DNA of 64,000 nucleotides from Cylindrospermum sp. NIES-4074 (GCA_003994795.1 AP018269.1:2111346-2175345); one strand, 5' to 3'. Shown: positions 1 to 9,958, counted from the stretch's first letter. A program made the numbers and translations. Notes: generated from the letters alone by a model not told the origin.

Positions 1-2
1 GT

Positions 3-116
3 AATTTTGCACTAACTACGCAAGTACTGTTGGAAAAAGAGTGGACACCCGAAATTATTGACAAGCGACAGGAACAGCTAATCAATAAACTCAAAGAAGT
101 TTGGCGGTTAAATTAG
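3..116 (+). CDS. C-terminal end of a DUF1524 (GmrSD-type) protein, partial
   Basis: Only the last 37 codons are in the window; the gene begins before base 1. The readable tail contains LTTQVLLEKEWTPEIIDKR followed by a helix and a final VWRLN. A 'W(T/S)PExIxxRQ' signature near the C terminus is characteristic of DUF1524, the HNH-like nuclease domain joined to DUF262 in GmrSD-type modification-dependent restriction enzymes and relatives. The call rests on this short motif, so the full domain order cannot be judged. The frame ends in TAG at 114-116 and is followed by a HIP1-rich spacer. Confidence 0.55.
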   Translation, partial: NFALTTQVLLEKEWTPEIIDKRQEQLINKLKEVWRLN

Positions 117-380
117 TAAAAGTTGTGCGATCGCTTCTAGCGGGGCGTAGCCCATCGCATCTAAGATATTATACAAATTATAATAGCGATCGCACATCCC
201 AACCTAATCAAGATATTTGCCAGCACTCAACAGTAAATTTATGGTTAATTTAACTCGGTATAAATACGCTAAAATCTTCAGCTATCATGAAAGTTTCAAA
301 AAGTTATGCGGTTTATACAGGCAAACCGGGGAATTTTCGTTAAGCTATAAATCCGACCATTGAGGATTGTTAAACGCCTT

Positions 381-1211
381 ATGCACAGTTTGTTATCTGG
401 GCCGTTGAGTACACAGAGATTAACGGTCAAAATTGCAGGATTACCTGCATCATTACAAGGTAAAAAGCTGGTGCAGATGTCAGATTTTCACTACGATGGT
501 TTACGGCTAACAGAAAAAATGTTAGAAAAGGCGATCGCAGTTAGCAACGCAGCCAAACCAGATTTAGTTGTATTAACCGGCGACTACGTAACCACAACCA
601 CAGCGCCAATTCATCAACTAGTACTACGCCTCAAACATCTGCAAAGTCGCTACGGTATCTATGCCATACTTGGTAACCACGATATATATTACAGACAATC
701 AAAAGCAGAAGTCACAGCAGCCCTGACTAGCATTGGAATTCACGTCCTCTGGAACCAAATCGCCTATCCACTAGGGCAAGAATTGCCACTGGTAGGACTA
801 GCAGATAAGTACTCTAAGGAATTTAATCCCGCACCGGTAATGAACCAGCTAGACGCCGCCACACCCCGCATAGTTTTATCCCACAACCCAGATACAGCCG
901 AGATATTACAAGCATGGCGAGTAGATTTACAATTATCTGGTCACACTCACGGTGGACAAATCAACATTCCCGGAATAGGCCCTGTAGGACGTTATTACAA
1001 AAAGCTCGTGCGCTACATACCCTCCAAAGTCCGGCGTCGCGTGTCATTCTTGCGAAAAGATTACTCTGTACTACACCATTGGGAATGGGCACAAGGTCTT
1101 CATCAGCTAGGAAAAAATCAGCTATACGTCAATCGTGGCTTGGGAACTTATCTCCCAGGACGTTTATTTTGCCCGCCGGAAGTTACTTTAATTACCCTAA
1201 AAAGTGGGTAG
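381..1211 (+). CDS. Metallophosphoesterase, YaeI/YkuE-like (copy 1 of a tandem pair)
   Basis: Calcineurin-like phosphoesterase of about 276 residues. The metal-binding motifs are all visible in order: SDFHYDG, GDYV, GNHD, a histidine in LSHNPD, and GHTHGG. Relatives of this branch (YaeI, YkuE, LpxG-like) hydrolyse phosphoester or pyrophosphate bonds of lipid-linked substrates at the membrane; the substrate here is unknown. A TTG at 360 would add seven residues. I prefer the ATG at 381 because the protein then aligns with its downstream paralogue from residue 1 (MHSLLSG against MHWLFTG). The paralogue starts 132 bp downstream on the same strand, so the two are a tandem duplication and may be co-transcribed. 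Confidence 0.85.
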   Translation: MHSLLSGPLSTQRLTVKIAGLPASLQGKKLVQMSDFHYDGLRLTEKMLEKAIAVSNAAKPDLVVLTGDYVTTTTAPIHQLVLRLKHLQSRYGIYAILGNHDIYYRQSKAEVTAALTSIGIHVLWNQIAYPLGQELPLVGLADKYSKEFNPAPVMNQLDAATPRIVLSHNPDTAEILQAWRVDLQLSGHTHGGQINIPGIGPVGRYYKKLVRYIPSKVRRRVSFLRKDYSVLHHWEWAQGLHQLGKNQLYVNRGLGTYLPGRLFCPPEVTLITLKSG

Positions 1212-1343
1212 TATGACATTACTATGTTAAATCCATTTACTATTTTTATTTGGGCGCTAGGATAGAAATTATCTGATTTAATCAAGATGCATTTTGATTT
1301 TTGATAAGCTGTAAACGCTAGTATGAGGAGTGTATGTTGACTT

Positions 1344-2180
1344 ATGCACTGGTTGTTTACGGGACGTTTAAGAGTAGATAAACTAACGATTAAGATTGCT
1401 AATTTACCAGCATCTTTACAAGGCATAAAGCTAGTACAGTTGTCAGATTTTCACTACGATGGCTTACGGCTATCGGAAAAAATGTTAGAAAAGGCGATCG
1501 CAGTTACTAACGAAATTGAACCAGATTTAATTCTCCTAACTGGAGACTACGTAACCGACGATCCCACACCAATCCACCAACTGGCACTACGACTCAAACA
1601 TCTGCAAAGCTTCAGTGGAATCTACGCCGTACTTGGCAACCACGATATCCATTACAGCCACTCAAAAGCAGAAGTTACAGATGCCCTCACAAGTATTGGC
1701 ATCCATGTCCTGTGGAATGAAATCGCCTACCCATTAGGCAAAGAATTCCCATTAGTAGGACTAGCTGATTATTGGTCACGGGAATTCAACCCCGCACCAA
1801 TCATGAATCAACTAGATCCCGCTACACCCCGCATAGTTTTATCCCACAACCCAGATACAGCCAAAATATTGCAAAAATGGCGCGTAGACTTGCAATTATC
1901 CGGTCATACCCACGGAGGTCATATCGTTATTCCCGGTCTTGGGCCTTTAGTATTCCATTATAAAAAGCTGTTGAAAAAACTTCCCAAAAAATTGCAGTGT
2001 TGGGTGTCTCTTTTATTAGGAGACTGCTCTAAAGTAGTACGATATTGGGAATGGGCACAAGGATTTCACAACGTCGCAGAAAATCAATTATACGTCAATC
2101 GTGGCTTAGGAACTTATCGCCCAGGACGCCTATTTTGCCCACCAGAAGTTACTGTAATTACCTTAATTAGTCATGAGTAA
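1344..2180 (+). CDS. Metallophosphoesterase, YaeI/YkuE-like (copy 2 of a tandem pair)
   Basis: A 278-residue paralogue of the preceding gene with the same ordered motifs: SDFHYDG, GDYV, GNHD, LSHNPD and GHTHGG. Most residues match copy 1, including a shared HIP1 site in the same codons. Divergence is greatest in the loop after the GHTHGG motif (about residues 198-235), which in this family lies near the active site, so substrate preference may differ; that is inference. A plain ATG follows a GAGG-like sequence upstream. The gene ends just before the 47-bp tandem repeat array. Confidence 0.85.
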   Translation: MHWLFTGRLRVDKLTIKIANLPASLQGIKLVQLSDFHYDGLRLSEKMLEKAIAVTNEIEPDLILLTGDYVTDDPTPIHQLALRLKHLQSFSGIYAVLGNHDIHYSHSKAEVTDALTSIGIHVLWNEIAYPLGKEFPLVGLADYWSREFNPAPIMNQLDPATPRIVLSHNPDTAKILQKWRVDLQLSGHTHGGHIVIPGLGPLVFHYKKLLKKLPKKLQCWVSLLLGDCSKVVRYWEWAQGFHNVAENQLYVNRGLGTYRPGRLFCPPEVTVITLISHE

Positions 2181-2389
2181 TTAGTCCGCGTTCGCGTAGC
2201 GTTCCGCAGGAAAGGCGGACTTCGTTCATGCAGCCACAACTTTAGTCATTAGTCCGCAAAGGCGGACTTCGTTCATGTAGCCGCGACTTTAGTCATTAGT
2301 CCGCGACGGCGGACTTTGTTCATGTAGCCACAACTTTAGTCATTAGTCCGCGACGGCGGACTTTGTTCATGTAGCCGCGACTTCAGTCG
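2181..2389. repeat. Four-unit 47-bp tandem repeat, each unit carrying a hairpin
   Basis: Units start at 2181, 2249, 2296 and 2343. Units 2-4 are 47 bp; unit 1 is 68 bp because of about 21 extra bases inside the hairpin loop. Each unit begins TTAGTCCGC and contains the inverted pair AGTCCGC / GCGGACT, followed by TTCATG-AGCC-ACTT(T/C)AGTC. The array starts immediately after the metallophosphoesterase stop codon, so its hairpins lie in that gene's 3' region. Confidence 0.9.
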
Positions 2390-2976
2390 TTAGGCACTCA
2401 TAGCAGAAACCGCCCCAAGCTACGATGGATAGATATCAGCAGCTTAGAGCGGTTCCTTCATCATGCAATTTTTCAAAAAAATCAGAGAATTCGACTTACA
2501 TCAAATAAGGTGGACACGATTCGCAATCAACTACTCAGAATTGTGCATCGTTCATTCTCAATAGGCAGGCATTTCTGGCAGTGCGTTCAATAACCTCCGA
2601 TACAACTCAATGGACTCAAGGCGAAAACACAATTACAGGATGCCACAACCTAAAAGTGATTACGAGAACATTAGAGCAGGAGGCACAGGCTCTAATCAGA
2701 AGGTTTTGGTTTAACTTTTAACCTTTTTGTACCTTGCTCTTAACTTAGCACTATGTTTGTTAACCTGTGCCGTATATTTACCAAAGTTTACTACCATTAA
2801 TTACCTGTTACATTCACACAAGCTTTTTCACAAATACTGTGTTATGCACTTTGCTGAATAAAAAATATCCAATTTTTCTTGTATCTTGGGTGTCCCGTCT
2901 CTCCAAAACAAAAGCGGGCGAGACGCCCGCACTACAAGATTGGATGAATTATTTTTTGGAAGTCTCTCCAAGGCTG
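2390..2976. other. Intergenic stretch with a dispersed-repeat fragment
   Basis: No convincing gene. A short open frame at about 2566-2721 (52 codons, ending in RRFWFNF) has no recognisable start or family and may be a gene remnant. The segment from about 2911 to 2965, with inverted GCGGGCG / CGCCCGC blocks followed by ACAAGATTGGAT, matches the right half of the palindromic element found intact at 48445-48611. Confidence 0.5.
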
Positions 2977-3783
2977 TTACGGAGTGGAACCGCTGCTGCT
3001 AGGAGGAGTGGAACTACTGCTACTAGGAACAGTAGTGGTAGATGAATTACTATCCGGTGTGCTACCTGACCTTTCTGCCTCTGTAGGCGAAGTAGTGTTA
3101 GAGGTGTTGTTCCTATTCTCTGGAACAGGAGTATTGCCGGAAGTATTACTAACTGGAGTTTTGGGGCTTGGTATCTCCTTAGGGATCGTCTGCGTCGCAG
3201 AAGGCGCTTTTTGAGCCGCCGCAGGTCGTGGGGACGGAACAGTAACGTTAATAGCTGGTGGGGAAGGTGCTGCCGCCGGCGGAACGGTAACGTTAATAGC
3301 TGGTGGGGAAGGTGCGGCTGCCGGCGCAACTTGCTGTTGTGGAACTAAAACAGGAATCTCTCTAGTTCTTTCAATAATCGTGGTTTTTGGTTGAGGAGAT
3401 TGAGCAGCTGCGGGAGACGAACTAGCTCTATTCGGTACAGGAACCACTACAGGTGCAGCATTTTCAATGGCTTCATTGGTGCGCTGGTTAAAGTACCAGA
3501 CTGCACCGACAACCAAACCAACTAGAGAGGTTAAAATAAGACCTAACAGCAAACCACGAGCAGCATTGTTATTATCACGCTCTGCTAAATTAGCTTGTTG
3601 GAAGTTAAGTTCCTTGTTGCGTCCGTGTATATAACCCTCCTGAAAAGACGTAGGATTAGTTTGGCTGTTACTAACTTTTTCAGTGTTTCGCGTCAAGTTA
3701 GTGTGAGTATTACCGTTAATATCTGTGGCATATTCTTCACTAACTTCAGTTTTATAAACTTCGCGATTATTTGGACTAGCCAT
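2977..3783 (-). CDS. Single-pass membrane protein with a Pro/Ser/Thr-rich C terminus
   Basis: Protein of 268 residues, family not recognised. The first 70 residues are polar and Asn/Glu/Thr-rich. One membrane segment lies near residues 74-93 (GLLLGLILTSLVGLVVGAVW) and is preceded by Arg, suggesting the N terminus is cytoplasmic. The remainder is low complexity, rich in Pro, Ala, Ser and Thr, with a near-perfect duplicated block (PPAINVTVPPAAAPSPPAIN region, about residues 160-185) and a Ser/Thr-rich end. The tail looks like an extended linker through or into the periplasm. Antisense frames here are open only because of the biased composition. Confidence 0.7.
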   Translation of the reverse strand: MASPNNREVYKTEVSEEYATDINGNTHTNLTRNTEKVSNSQTNPTSFQEGYIHGRNKELNFQQANLAERDNNNAARGLLLGLILTSLVGLVVGAVWYFNQRTNEAIENAAPVVVPVPNRASSSPAAAQSPQPKTTIIERTREIPVLVPQQQVAPAAAPSPPAINVTVPPAAAPSPPAINVTVPSPRPAAAQKAPSATQTIPKEIPSPKTPVSNTSGNTPVPENRNNTSNTTSPTEAERSGSTPDSNSSTTTVPSSSSSTPPSSSGSTP

Positions 3784-4231
3784 AAATTTTTATTTCACTC
3801 CTCAATCTGAATATTGACAAACTAAAGCATTGTAAAAACGAAACAAATGAGTGGATTTTAATAACACCTCTTAGGCAAAAACTGTTTGATTAGCTACCTC
3901 TGTCCTGAACAAATCCCAGAATAACCTTTGTTCTGGCAAAGATGGCTCTGTCTCCAGGTAGGAGTTTATACTCCACCGAAAGAAGGAGTAATCTATTAAT
4001 GTTGCTAGCTATTAGCTGATTGATAGATATAGAATTTACTAATTTTCTCAAACTCAAATAATTTAATTTTTCCTGGTAAAATATGATCTTCACCAATTTT
4101 TTGAATGCGTAAACTGGAAAAATTATTTTTACCAATACGTGACAGATAAGAATAGGGTGAGGTATTGTTAATAAATTTTTAATCCAGAATCCAAAATCCA
4201 AAATCTAAAATTGGTATGAGATATCAAAGCT
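3784..4231. other. Intergenic stretch, nothing recognised
   Basis: AT-rich spacer between two leftward genes. A 103-codon frame on the minus strand (3890-4201) has no family resemblance and biased composition, and I do not regard it as a gene. Confidence 0.4.
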
Positions 4232-5722
4232 TCAGCGACAAGGAAATAGTGTAATAGTTTTATCTCCACTACCAATAGCTAATGTCTTACCATCTGGGCT
4301 AAAGGCAACAGAATACACCACATCCTCAGGGCTGGTAAAATTATAGAGTTCATTGCCAGTATCCACCTGCCAGAGCTTGATAGTCTTGTCTTTACTGCTA
4401 CTAGCTAAAATCTTGCCATTTGGGCTGAATGCAACAGAACAAACTTCATCTGAATGCCCAGTTAGAGTATAGATTTCTTGGCTTCTTTCCCATTGCCATA
4501 GTTTGATTACCTTGTCTTGGGTAGCACTAGCTAAAATCTTACTATCAGGACTGAATGCCAGAGAAGTAATTCCACCAAACCAATCAGAATGCCCTTTGAG
4601 GGTGTGGACTTTTTGTTGAGCAATCTGCAAAATCTTGATATTTTTATCATTACTACCACCACCACTAGCTAAAATCTTGCCATCAGGACTGAAAGCAACA
4701 CATAAAACCTCATCTGAATGCCACTTAAAAGAGTATATTTCCTTTCCTATATCTACTAGTGACCAAAGCTTAATAGTCTGATCTTTACTGGCACTAGCTA
4801 AAATTTTTCCATAGGGGCTAAATGCCACACAGTAAACTTTTTCTTGATGTCCTTTGAAGGTGCTGATTTTTGTCTCCGTCTCCACATCCCACAATTTAAT
4901 AGTTTTGTCATCACTACCACTTGCTAATTTCTTACCGTCGGGACTAAAAGCTATTGAATTAATACCCCCAGAGGCGGAAGATTCTCTGGAGTCTGTAAGG
5001 GTACGAGTTTGCTTGTTAGCTAAATCCCAAATTTTTATAGTTTTGTCATTACTACCACTTGCTAATGTCTGCCCATCAGGACTGAAGACAACAGACATAA
5101 CTTTATCTGTATGTCCTTTGAGAGTGATAACAAATACTAAATCCTTTTGAGTTAGATTTGATGAATGTGTAGTTATAGGTTCCTGTTTTTGCTGTAATTG
5201 CTGAAGTTGCTGAGTGGCTGTCATCAACAAATGTTGCGTTAAGGCATCAATGAGTTGATTAAGTTGGTTAAGTTCATTAGCTTGCTCTTGTTGAGTTTGG
5301 CGTAATTGCTCAAATTGATGTTGAGTGGCTGTATAGGACTGTTGTATTAGGGTATCAACTTGCTGCTGAATAGTTGTACTCAACAGTTGCGTCAAGGTAT
5401 CAAGTTTAGTAAAACGCTGGTTGAAGCCATCCATCAGTTGATTAATTTGGTCAACTTCCCTAGCCTGATTTTGCTGATTTTGCTGTAATTTTTCAATCTG
5501 CTGAGTGGCTATATTTAACTGTTGCCTTAAGTCGTCAAGTTGCTGCTGGGTGGCTGTATGAGACTTTTGAATCGAGGTATCGAGTTGTTCAAAACGCTGG
5601 TTAAAAATATGCAGATAATTTTGCTGATTTTGCTGTAATTCCTCAAGTTTATGCTGAATAGTTGTACTCAACTGTTGCGTTAAGGTATTGAGTTGTGTTA
5701 AGCGCTGGTTGAAATTGTCCAT
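4232..5722 (-). CDS. Coiled-coil / WD40 beta-propeller protein
   Basis: Protein of 496 residues. Residues 1 to about 190 are Gln-rich heptad repeats (recurring NQRF-LDTLTQ-LSTTIQQQ) predicted to form a long coiled coil. From about residue 200 there are seven WD40 repeats with clear GH, FSPDGK-LASGS and KTIKLW signatures, enough for one complete seven-bladed propeller. Such proteins are scaffolds; no enzyme domain is present. The likely arrangement is oligomerisation through the coiled coil with the propeller binding a partner, which is inference. The start used is the first ATG of the intact frame, but the same frame continues upstream as recognisable coiled-coil sequence broken by three stop codons (see 5723-5893), so this protein looks N-terminally shortened. 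Confidence 0.85.
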   Translation of the reverse strand: MDNFNQRLTQLNTLTQQLSTTIQHKLEELQQNQQNYLHIFNQRFEQLDTSIQKSHTATQQQLDDLRQQLNIATQQIEKLQQNQQNQAREVDQINQLMDGFNQRFTKLDTLTQLLSTTIQQQVDTLIQQSYTATQHQFEQLRQTQQEQANELNQLNQLIDALTQHLLMTATQQLQQLQQKQEPITTHSSNLTQKDLVFVITLKGHTDKVMSVVFSPDGQTLASGSNDKTIKIWDLANKQTRTLTDSRESSASGGINSIAFSPDGKKLASGSDDKTIKLWDVETETKISTFKGHQEKVYCVAFSPYGKILASASKDQTIKLWSLVDIGKEIYSFKWHSDEVLCVAFSPDGKILASGGGSNDKNIKILQIAQQKVHTLKGHSDWFGGITSLAFSPDSKILASATQDKVIKLWQWERSQEIYTLTGHSDEVCSVAFSPNGKILASSSKDKTIKLWQVDTGNELYNFTSPEDVVYSVAFSPDGKTLAIGSGDKTITLFPCR

Positions 5723-5893
5723 GATTTGATTATGTTGGTAAACTTCGGTAGCCTGATTTTGTGGGAATTATTCAAATTGCTGCTAAGTCGTTGTAATCAG
5801 CAATTGCATCAAGTTATCAAGTTTTTCAAGGCGCTAGTTGAGAGCATGAAAATGGTTAAACTGCTGCCGTTGGGCTAAATTCAACGCAATAAT
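5723..5893 (-). pseudogene. Decayed 5' extension of the coiled-coil/WD40 gene
   Basis: Reading upstream from the WD40 gene in the same frame gives coiled-coil sequence closely similar to its own internal repeats (for example RLEKLDNLMQLL and NQATEVYQHNQIMDNFNQRL). It is interrupted by stops at 5834-5836 (TAG), 5783-5785 (TAG) and 5768-5770 (TAA). By alignment to the internal repeats, each stop falls where the repeat has Gln (NQRL, TTIQQQ, FEQL), so each is explained by a single C-to-T change of CAG or CAA. No frameshift is needed. Confidence 0.7.
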
Positions 5894-5976
5894 TTAACTT
5901 AGGGGAGGAGCCGGATAGATTACCTGCTGAGTTTTTCCCGCTGAGAAGGTTTATAGTTAGCGATCGCTCATACTAA

Positions 5977-7086
<1,110 letters not shown>

Positions 7087-7120
7087 AACTACTGCTATCA
7101 TTGTATCTGCTTCTTCTGTT

Positions 7121-7194
7121 GGGGTTGTAGCTCAGTTGGATAGAGCGGGCGCCTCCTAAGCGCCAGGTCGTGCGTTCAAGTCGCACCAGTCCCG
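7121..7194 (+). tRNA. tRNA-Arg (anticodon CCU)
   Basis: A 74-nt cloverleaf can be folded by hand: acceptor GGGGTTG with CAGTCCC (containing G-T and T-G wobbles), D-stem GCTC/GAGC, anticodon stem GGCGC/GCGCC around loop CTCCTAA with anticodon CCT, a 5-nt variable loop AGGTC, and T-stem GTGCG/CGCAC with loop TTCAAGT. The discriminator base is G. The 3' CCA is not encoded. The anticodon reads AGG arginine codons. Confidence 0.95.
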
Positions 7195-7597
7195 TCGCCT
7201 CAACACAATTGAATAAATTTCTCGCTCTTGTACAAGTACTTTCTGCCAGGGGTGAGAAAGAAAATAGGGTAATGGGAAAAGAAAAATTCCATTTCCCCAA
7301 CTATGTTTTGTTGCTATGTTGTCAACGTCTGCTAAAAGTCTCACCAATAAAGTGGTCGGACATTCTTTCTGAATTGTCCGATCTAAGTTAGGATAGTGCA
7401 TCAATTACAGTGATAGCGTATTAACGCGTTTAGCAAAAAACTTCCCAAACTCCTATTTGAGAGGGTTTTACAGAACTTTGCTACTCGACACAACTTGTTG
7501 TTATTTTGTTTCTTTTTATAGAGCAAATCCTGATTTCACCAGAAAAACCTATAGAGCCTTGAATAAGCTACTCTTTACAGGTAAATCTTTCCGGTTT

Positions 7598-8128
7598 ATG
7601 GCTTTCGCCCTACCGCTGTTAATGTGGTGGGGATACAAAGAAGCGCAAAACCAATTTTTACAACCCCAAGCAATGTTAGTTTTAGGCGGTTCTACTAGAC
7701 GTTTAGAACGGGAGAAGTTTACAGCAGATTTTGCCCGCCAGCATCCTAATATACCCATATGGATTACTGGGGGCAGTCCACCGAGATTCACCCAACAGGT
7801 ATTTACCAAAGCTGGAGTTGATCCCAGGCGCTTACACTTGGATTATGAAGCAGTTGATACAGTCACTAATTTTACTACGTTGGTAGATGATTTGCAAGCC
7901 CGTGGTATCAAAAGCGTTTATTTGATTACTTCCGACTTTCATATGCGCCGTGCTTGTGTCATTGGGGAGATTGTTTTAGGTAGTCGGGGGATTGAATTTA
8001 AAGCAGTAGCAGTTCCTTCCCAAAAAAGCCCTGAACCAATACAAAAATCAATCCGTGATGGAGCCAGAGCCATCCTTTGGGTAGCAACTGGTTATACAGG
8101 TGCAAATGAAGCTAAAAATAAGCGTTGA
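7598..8128 (+). CDS. DUF218 (YdcF/SanA-type) membrane-anchored protein
   Basis: About 176 residues from the ATG chosen here. A hydrophobic N-terminal anchor (MAFALPLLMWWGY) is followed by the DUF218 core: AMLVLGGS, ITGGSPP, a conserved acidic/asparagine stretch (YEAVDTVTNF), VYLITSDFHMRRA and a terminal helix. The fold is Rossmann-like; E. coli relatives (SanA, ElyC, YdcF) are linked to envelope integrity, but the catalytic role is unsettled. TTG codons at 7457 and about 7559 could extend the protein; I prefer the ATG because it places the anchor at the very N terminus, though no strong ribosome binding site decides it. Confidence 0.75.
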   Translation: MAFALPLLMWWGYKEAQNQFLQPQAMLVLGGSTRRLEREKFTADFARQHPNIPIWITGGSPPRFTQQVFTKAGVDPRRLHLDYEAVDTVTNFTTLVDDLQARGIKSVYLITSDFHMRRACVIGEIVLGSRGIEFKAVAVPSQKSPEPIQKSIRDGARAILWVATGYTGANEAKNKR

Positions 8129-8170
8129 ATTGGTCAGTTGTCATTCTTCCCCATTACCAATTACCAATTA

Positions 8171-8198
8171 CCGTTCGGCTGACGCTCACGGCGAAGCC
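8171..8198. repeat. 28-bp dispersed repeat, identical copy at 25541
   Basis: The 28 bases beginning CCGTTCGGCTGACGCTCACG occur again unchanged at 25541-25568, in both cases embedded between short ATTACCAATT-type heptamer repeats. It is an intergenic repeat cassette with no coding frame. Confidence 0.8.
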
Positions 8199-8294
8199 CA
8201 TTACCCCTTACCCATCACCCTTACAAAAAACACCCCCCCCAACACGTCCACAATTTGATACCCTAGCTTAAACAGATTTGAGAAAAGTTAAAGC

Positions 8295-9458
8295 GTGGAA
8301 ATTCAACTTGGGCGGGGAAAAAAAGCTCGCAGAGCATATGGAATTGATGAAATTGCTCTAGCTCCGGGTAACAGAACACTTGATCCGAGCTTGGCAGATA
8401 CTAAATGGAGTATTGGCAATATTGAGCGAGAAATCCCAATTATTGCCAGTGCGATGGATGGTGTAGTCGATGTTGGCATGGCTGTGCGTTTGTCGCAGTT
8501 AGGAGCATTAGGCGTCCTCAACTTAGAGGGTATCCAAACTCGCTATGCTGACCCAGAGCCGATTTTAGATCGGATTGCCTCCGTAGGTAAAGATGAATTT
8601 GTCTCTCTGATGCAAGAACTCTATGCCGAACCAATAAAGCCGGAATTAATTGAACAACGTATTCAGGAAATTAAACAACAAGGCGGTATTGCGGCGGTGA
8701 GTGCTACTCCAGCAGGTGCAAGTAAATATGGTGAGGTGGTGGCGAAGGCTGGGGCAGATTTATTCTTTGTACAAGCTACAGTGGTTTCTACGGCACACCT
8801 GTCGCCAGAGTCTTTAGTGCCACTGGATTTGGCAGAATTTTGCGCCAAGATGCCTATTCCTGTAGCGTTGGGGAATTGCGTGACTTATGAAGTCACTTTG
8901 AATTTAATGAAAGCTGGAGCAGCAGCGGTACTAGTGGGAATTGGCCCTGGTGCTGCTTGTACCTCTCGTGGGGTTTTGGGTGTGGGTGTACCCCAAGCAA
9001 CTGCGATCGCCGATTGTGCCGCAGCGCGAGATGATTATTTTCAGGAAAGCGGTAACTATATCCCCATAATTGCTGATGGCGGTTTAATCACCGGCGGCGA
9101 CATTTGCAAATGCATCGCCTGCGGTGCTGATGGAGTGATGATTGGTTCCCCCTTTGCTAGAGCCACTGAAGCCCCTGGACGGGGTTTTCATTGGGGTATG
9201 GCGACTCCTAGCCCTGTATTGCCCCGTGGCACCCGCATTCGTGTTGGTACCACCGGTAGTCTAGAGCAAATACTCATTGGCCCAGCAGGACTAGATGATG
9301 GCACTCATAATCTTGTGGGAGCCTTAAAAACTAGCATGGGTACATTGGGAGCCAAAAACATTAAAGAAATGCAGCAAGTTGAAGTTGTGATTGCGCCTTC
9401 CCTCTTAACCGAAGGCAAAGTCTACCAAAAAGCTCAACAGTTAGGCATGGGTAAATAA
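8295..9458 (+). CDS. guaB3: GuaB3-type IMP dehydrogenase family protein
   Basis: Protein of 387 residues with the IMP dehydrogenase/GMP reductase TIM-barrel. The catalytic loop is [11 protein letters not shown] with Cys222; the phosphate-binding region [15 protein letters not shown] follows. There is no CBS-domain insertion, which with the N-terminal [14 protein letters not shown] block marks the GuaB3 branch common in cyanobacteria and actinobacteria. IMP dehydrogenase makes XMP from IMP with NAD+, the first step toward GMP; the physiological role of GuaB3 beside a canonical GuaB is less clear. The start is GTG, chosen because it gives the family's usual N terminus. The next genes are the Yfr1 sRNA and trxA. 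Confidence 0.88.
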   Translation: MEIQLGRGKKARRAYGIDEIALAPGNRTLDPSLADTKWSIGNIEREIPIIASAMDGVVDVGMAVRLSQLGALGVLNLEGIQTRYADPEPILDRIASVGKDEFVSLMQELYAEPIKPELIEQRIQEIKQQGGIAAVSATPAGASKYGEVVAKAGADLFFVQATVVSTAHLSPESLVPLDLAEFCAKMPIPVALGNCVTYEVTLNLMKAGAAAVLVGIGPGAACTSRGVLGVGVPQATAIADCAAARDDYFQESGNYIPIIADGGLITGGDICKCIACGADGVMIGSPFARATEAPGRGFHWGMATPSPVLPRGTRIRVGTTGSLEQILIGPAGLDDGTHNLVGALKTSMGTLGAKNIKEMQQVEVVIAPSLLTEGKVYQKAQQLGMGK

Positions 9459-9585
9459 GGGGACTGGGGAACTCATAGCCCCCAGGGAGTGGGGATGAGA
9501 TGGAGACTGGGAAAAATTCTGACCCCTAACCCAATGACCTGTTCTCCATTTCCACCGACCCTCCGGGTGATGCCTGTTGCTCATG

Positions 9586-9640
9586 AGGAGCCACTGCATT
9601 GCCAGGGAACCAGCCGGTTGAAGCAAGCGGCTGGTTCCCC
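9586..9640. repeat. Fragment related to the 48.4-kb palindromic element
   Basis: GGAGCCACTGCATTGCCAGG and the following inverted GGGAACCAGCC / GGCTGGTTCCC arms resemble the GGAGCCACTGCGTTGCCGGG hairpin core of the elements at 48445-48611 and 50329-50634. Only the central part is present here. Confidence 0.6.
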
Positions 9641-9766
9641 ATCAGCGAGCGAGATGTTGTTCGCCTGGGAAGAAAACCGCACTGACTCACAGCTGACCAA
9701 TAATAAATTTTTCTAGCGGCTTCAACAATCCCTGGAAAAATCATATATGTCGCCTACAATAGAGAT

Positions 9767-9835
9767 AGCGGAGACGCATGTTTCCGTTCACTCCTCACAC
9801 CACACTCCGCCCGGACTACTGTTCGGGCGGTTCCT
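9767..9835 (+). ncRNA. yfr1: Yfr1 small regulatory RNA
   Basis: Yfr1 is a cyanobacterial trans-acting sRNA whose unpaired 11-nt motif ACTCCTCACAC binds target mRNAs, including outer membrane protein messages. Here the exact motif lies at 9790-9800. It is flanked upstream by a hairpin (CGGAGA / TTTCCG, 9769-9786) and downstream by the hairpin CCGCCCG / CGGGCGG (9807-9830) followed by TTCCTT, which serves as terminator. A -10 element TACAAT at 9755-9760 places the 5' end near 9767. The position upstream of trxA, with a guaB-type gene before it, matches the known Yfr1 neighbourhood in other cyanobacteria. Exact ends are estimated. Confidence 0.88.
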
Positions 9836-9958
9836 TATGAATAAGTGTGAATTTTAGAGCTTCTTTGCAAATGTACATCCTTTGCTCCCAAGCAAGCGTT
9901 TTTGCTATGGTAGAATTTTCACGAAACTGAGAAATATAATAGGCAAAGGTTTTTAGGC

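Noticed and set aside
2181-2389. Regularly spaced repeats suggestive of a CRISPR array
   Set aside because: Units are contiguous with no unique spacers, and no cas genes are nearby.
3890-4201. 103-codon minus-strand frame
   Set aside because: No family resemblance, hydrophobic/AT-driven composition, and no ribosome binding site.
5723-5893. Alternative genetic code or programmed readthrough of TAG/TAA as Gln
   Set aside because: All other genes in the window terminate normally at TAG and TAA, so ordinary decay of the extension is the simpler explanation.
9441-9744. Overlapping short frames on both strands between guaB3 and Yfr1
   Set aside because: They coincide with repeat-derived sequence and have no plausible product.
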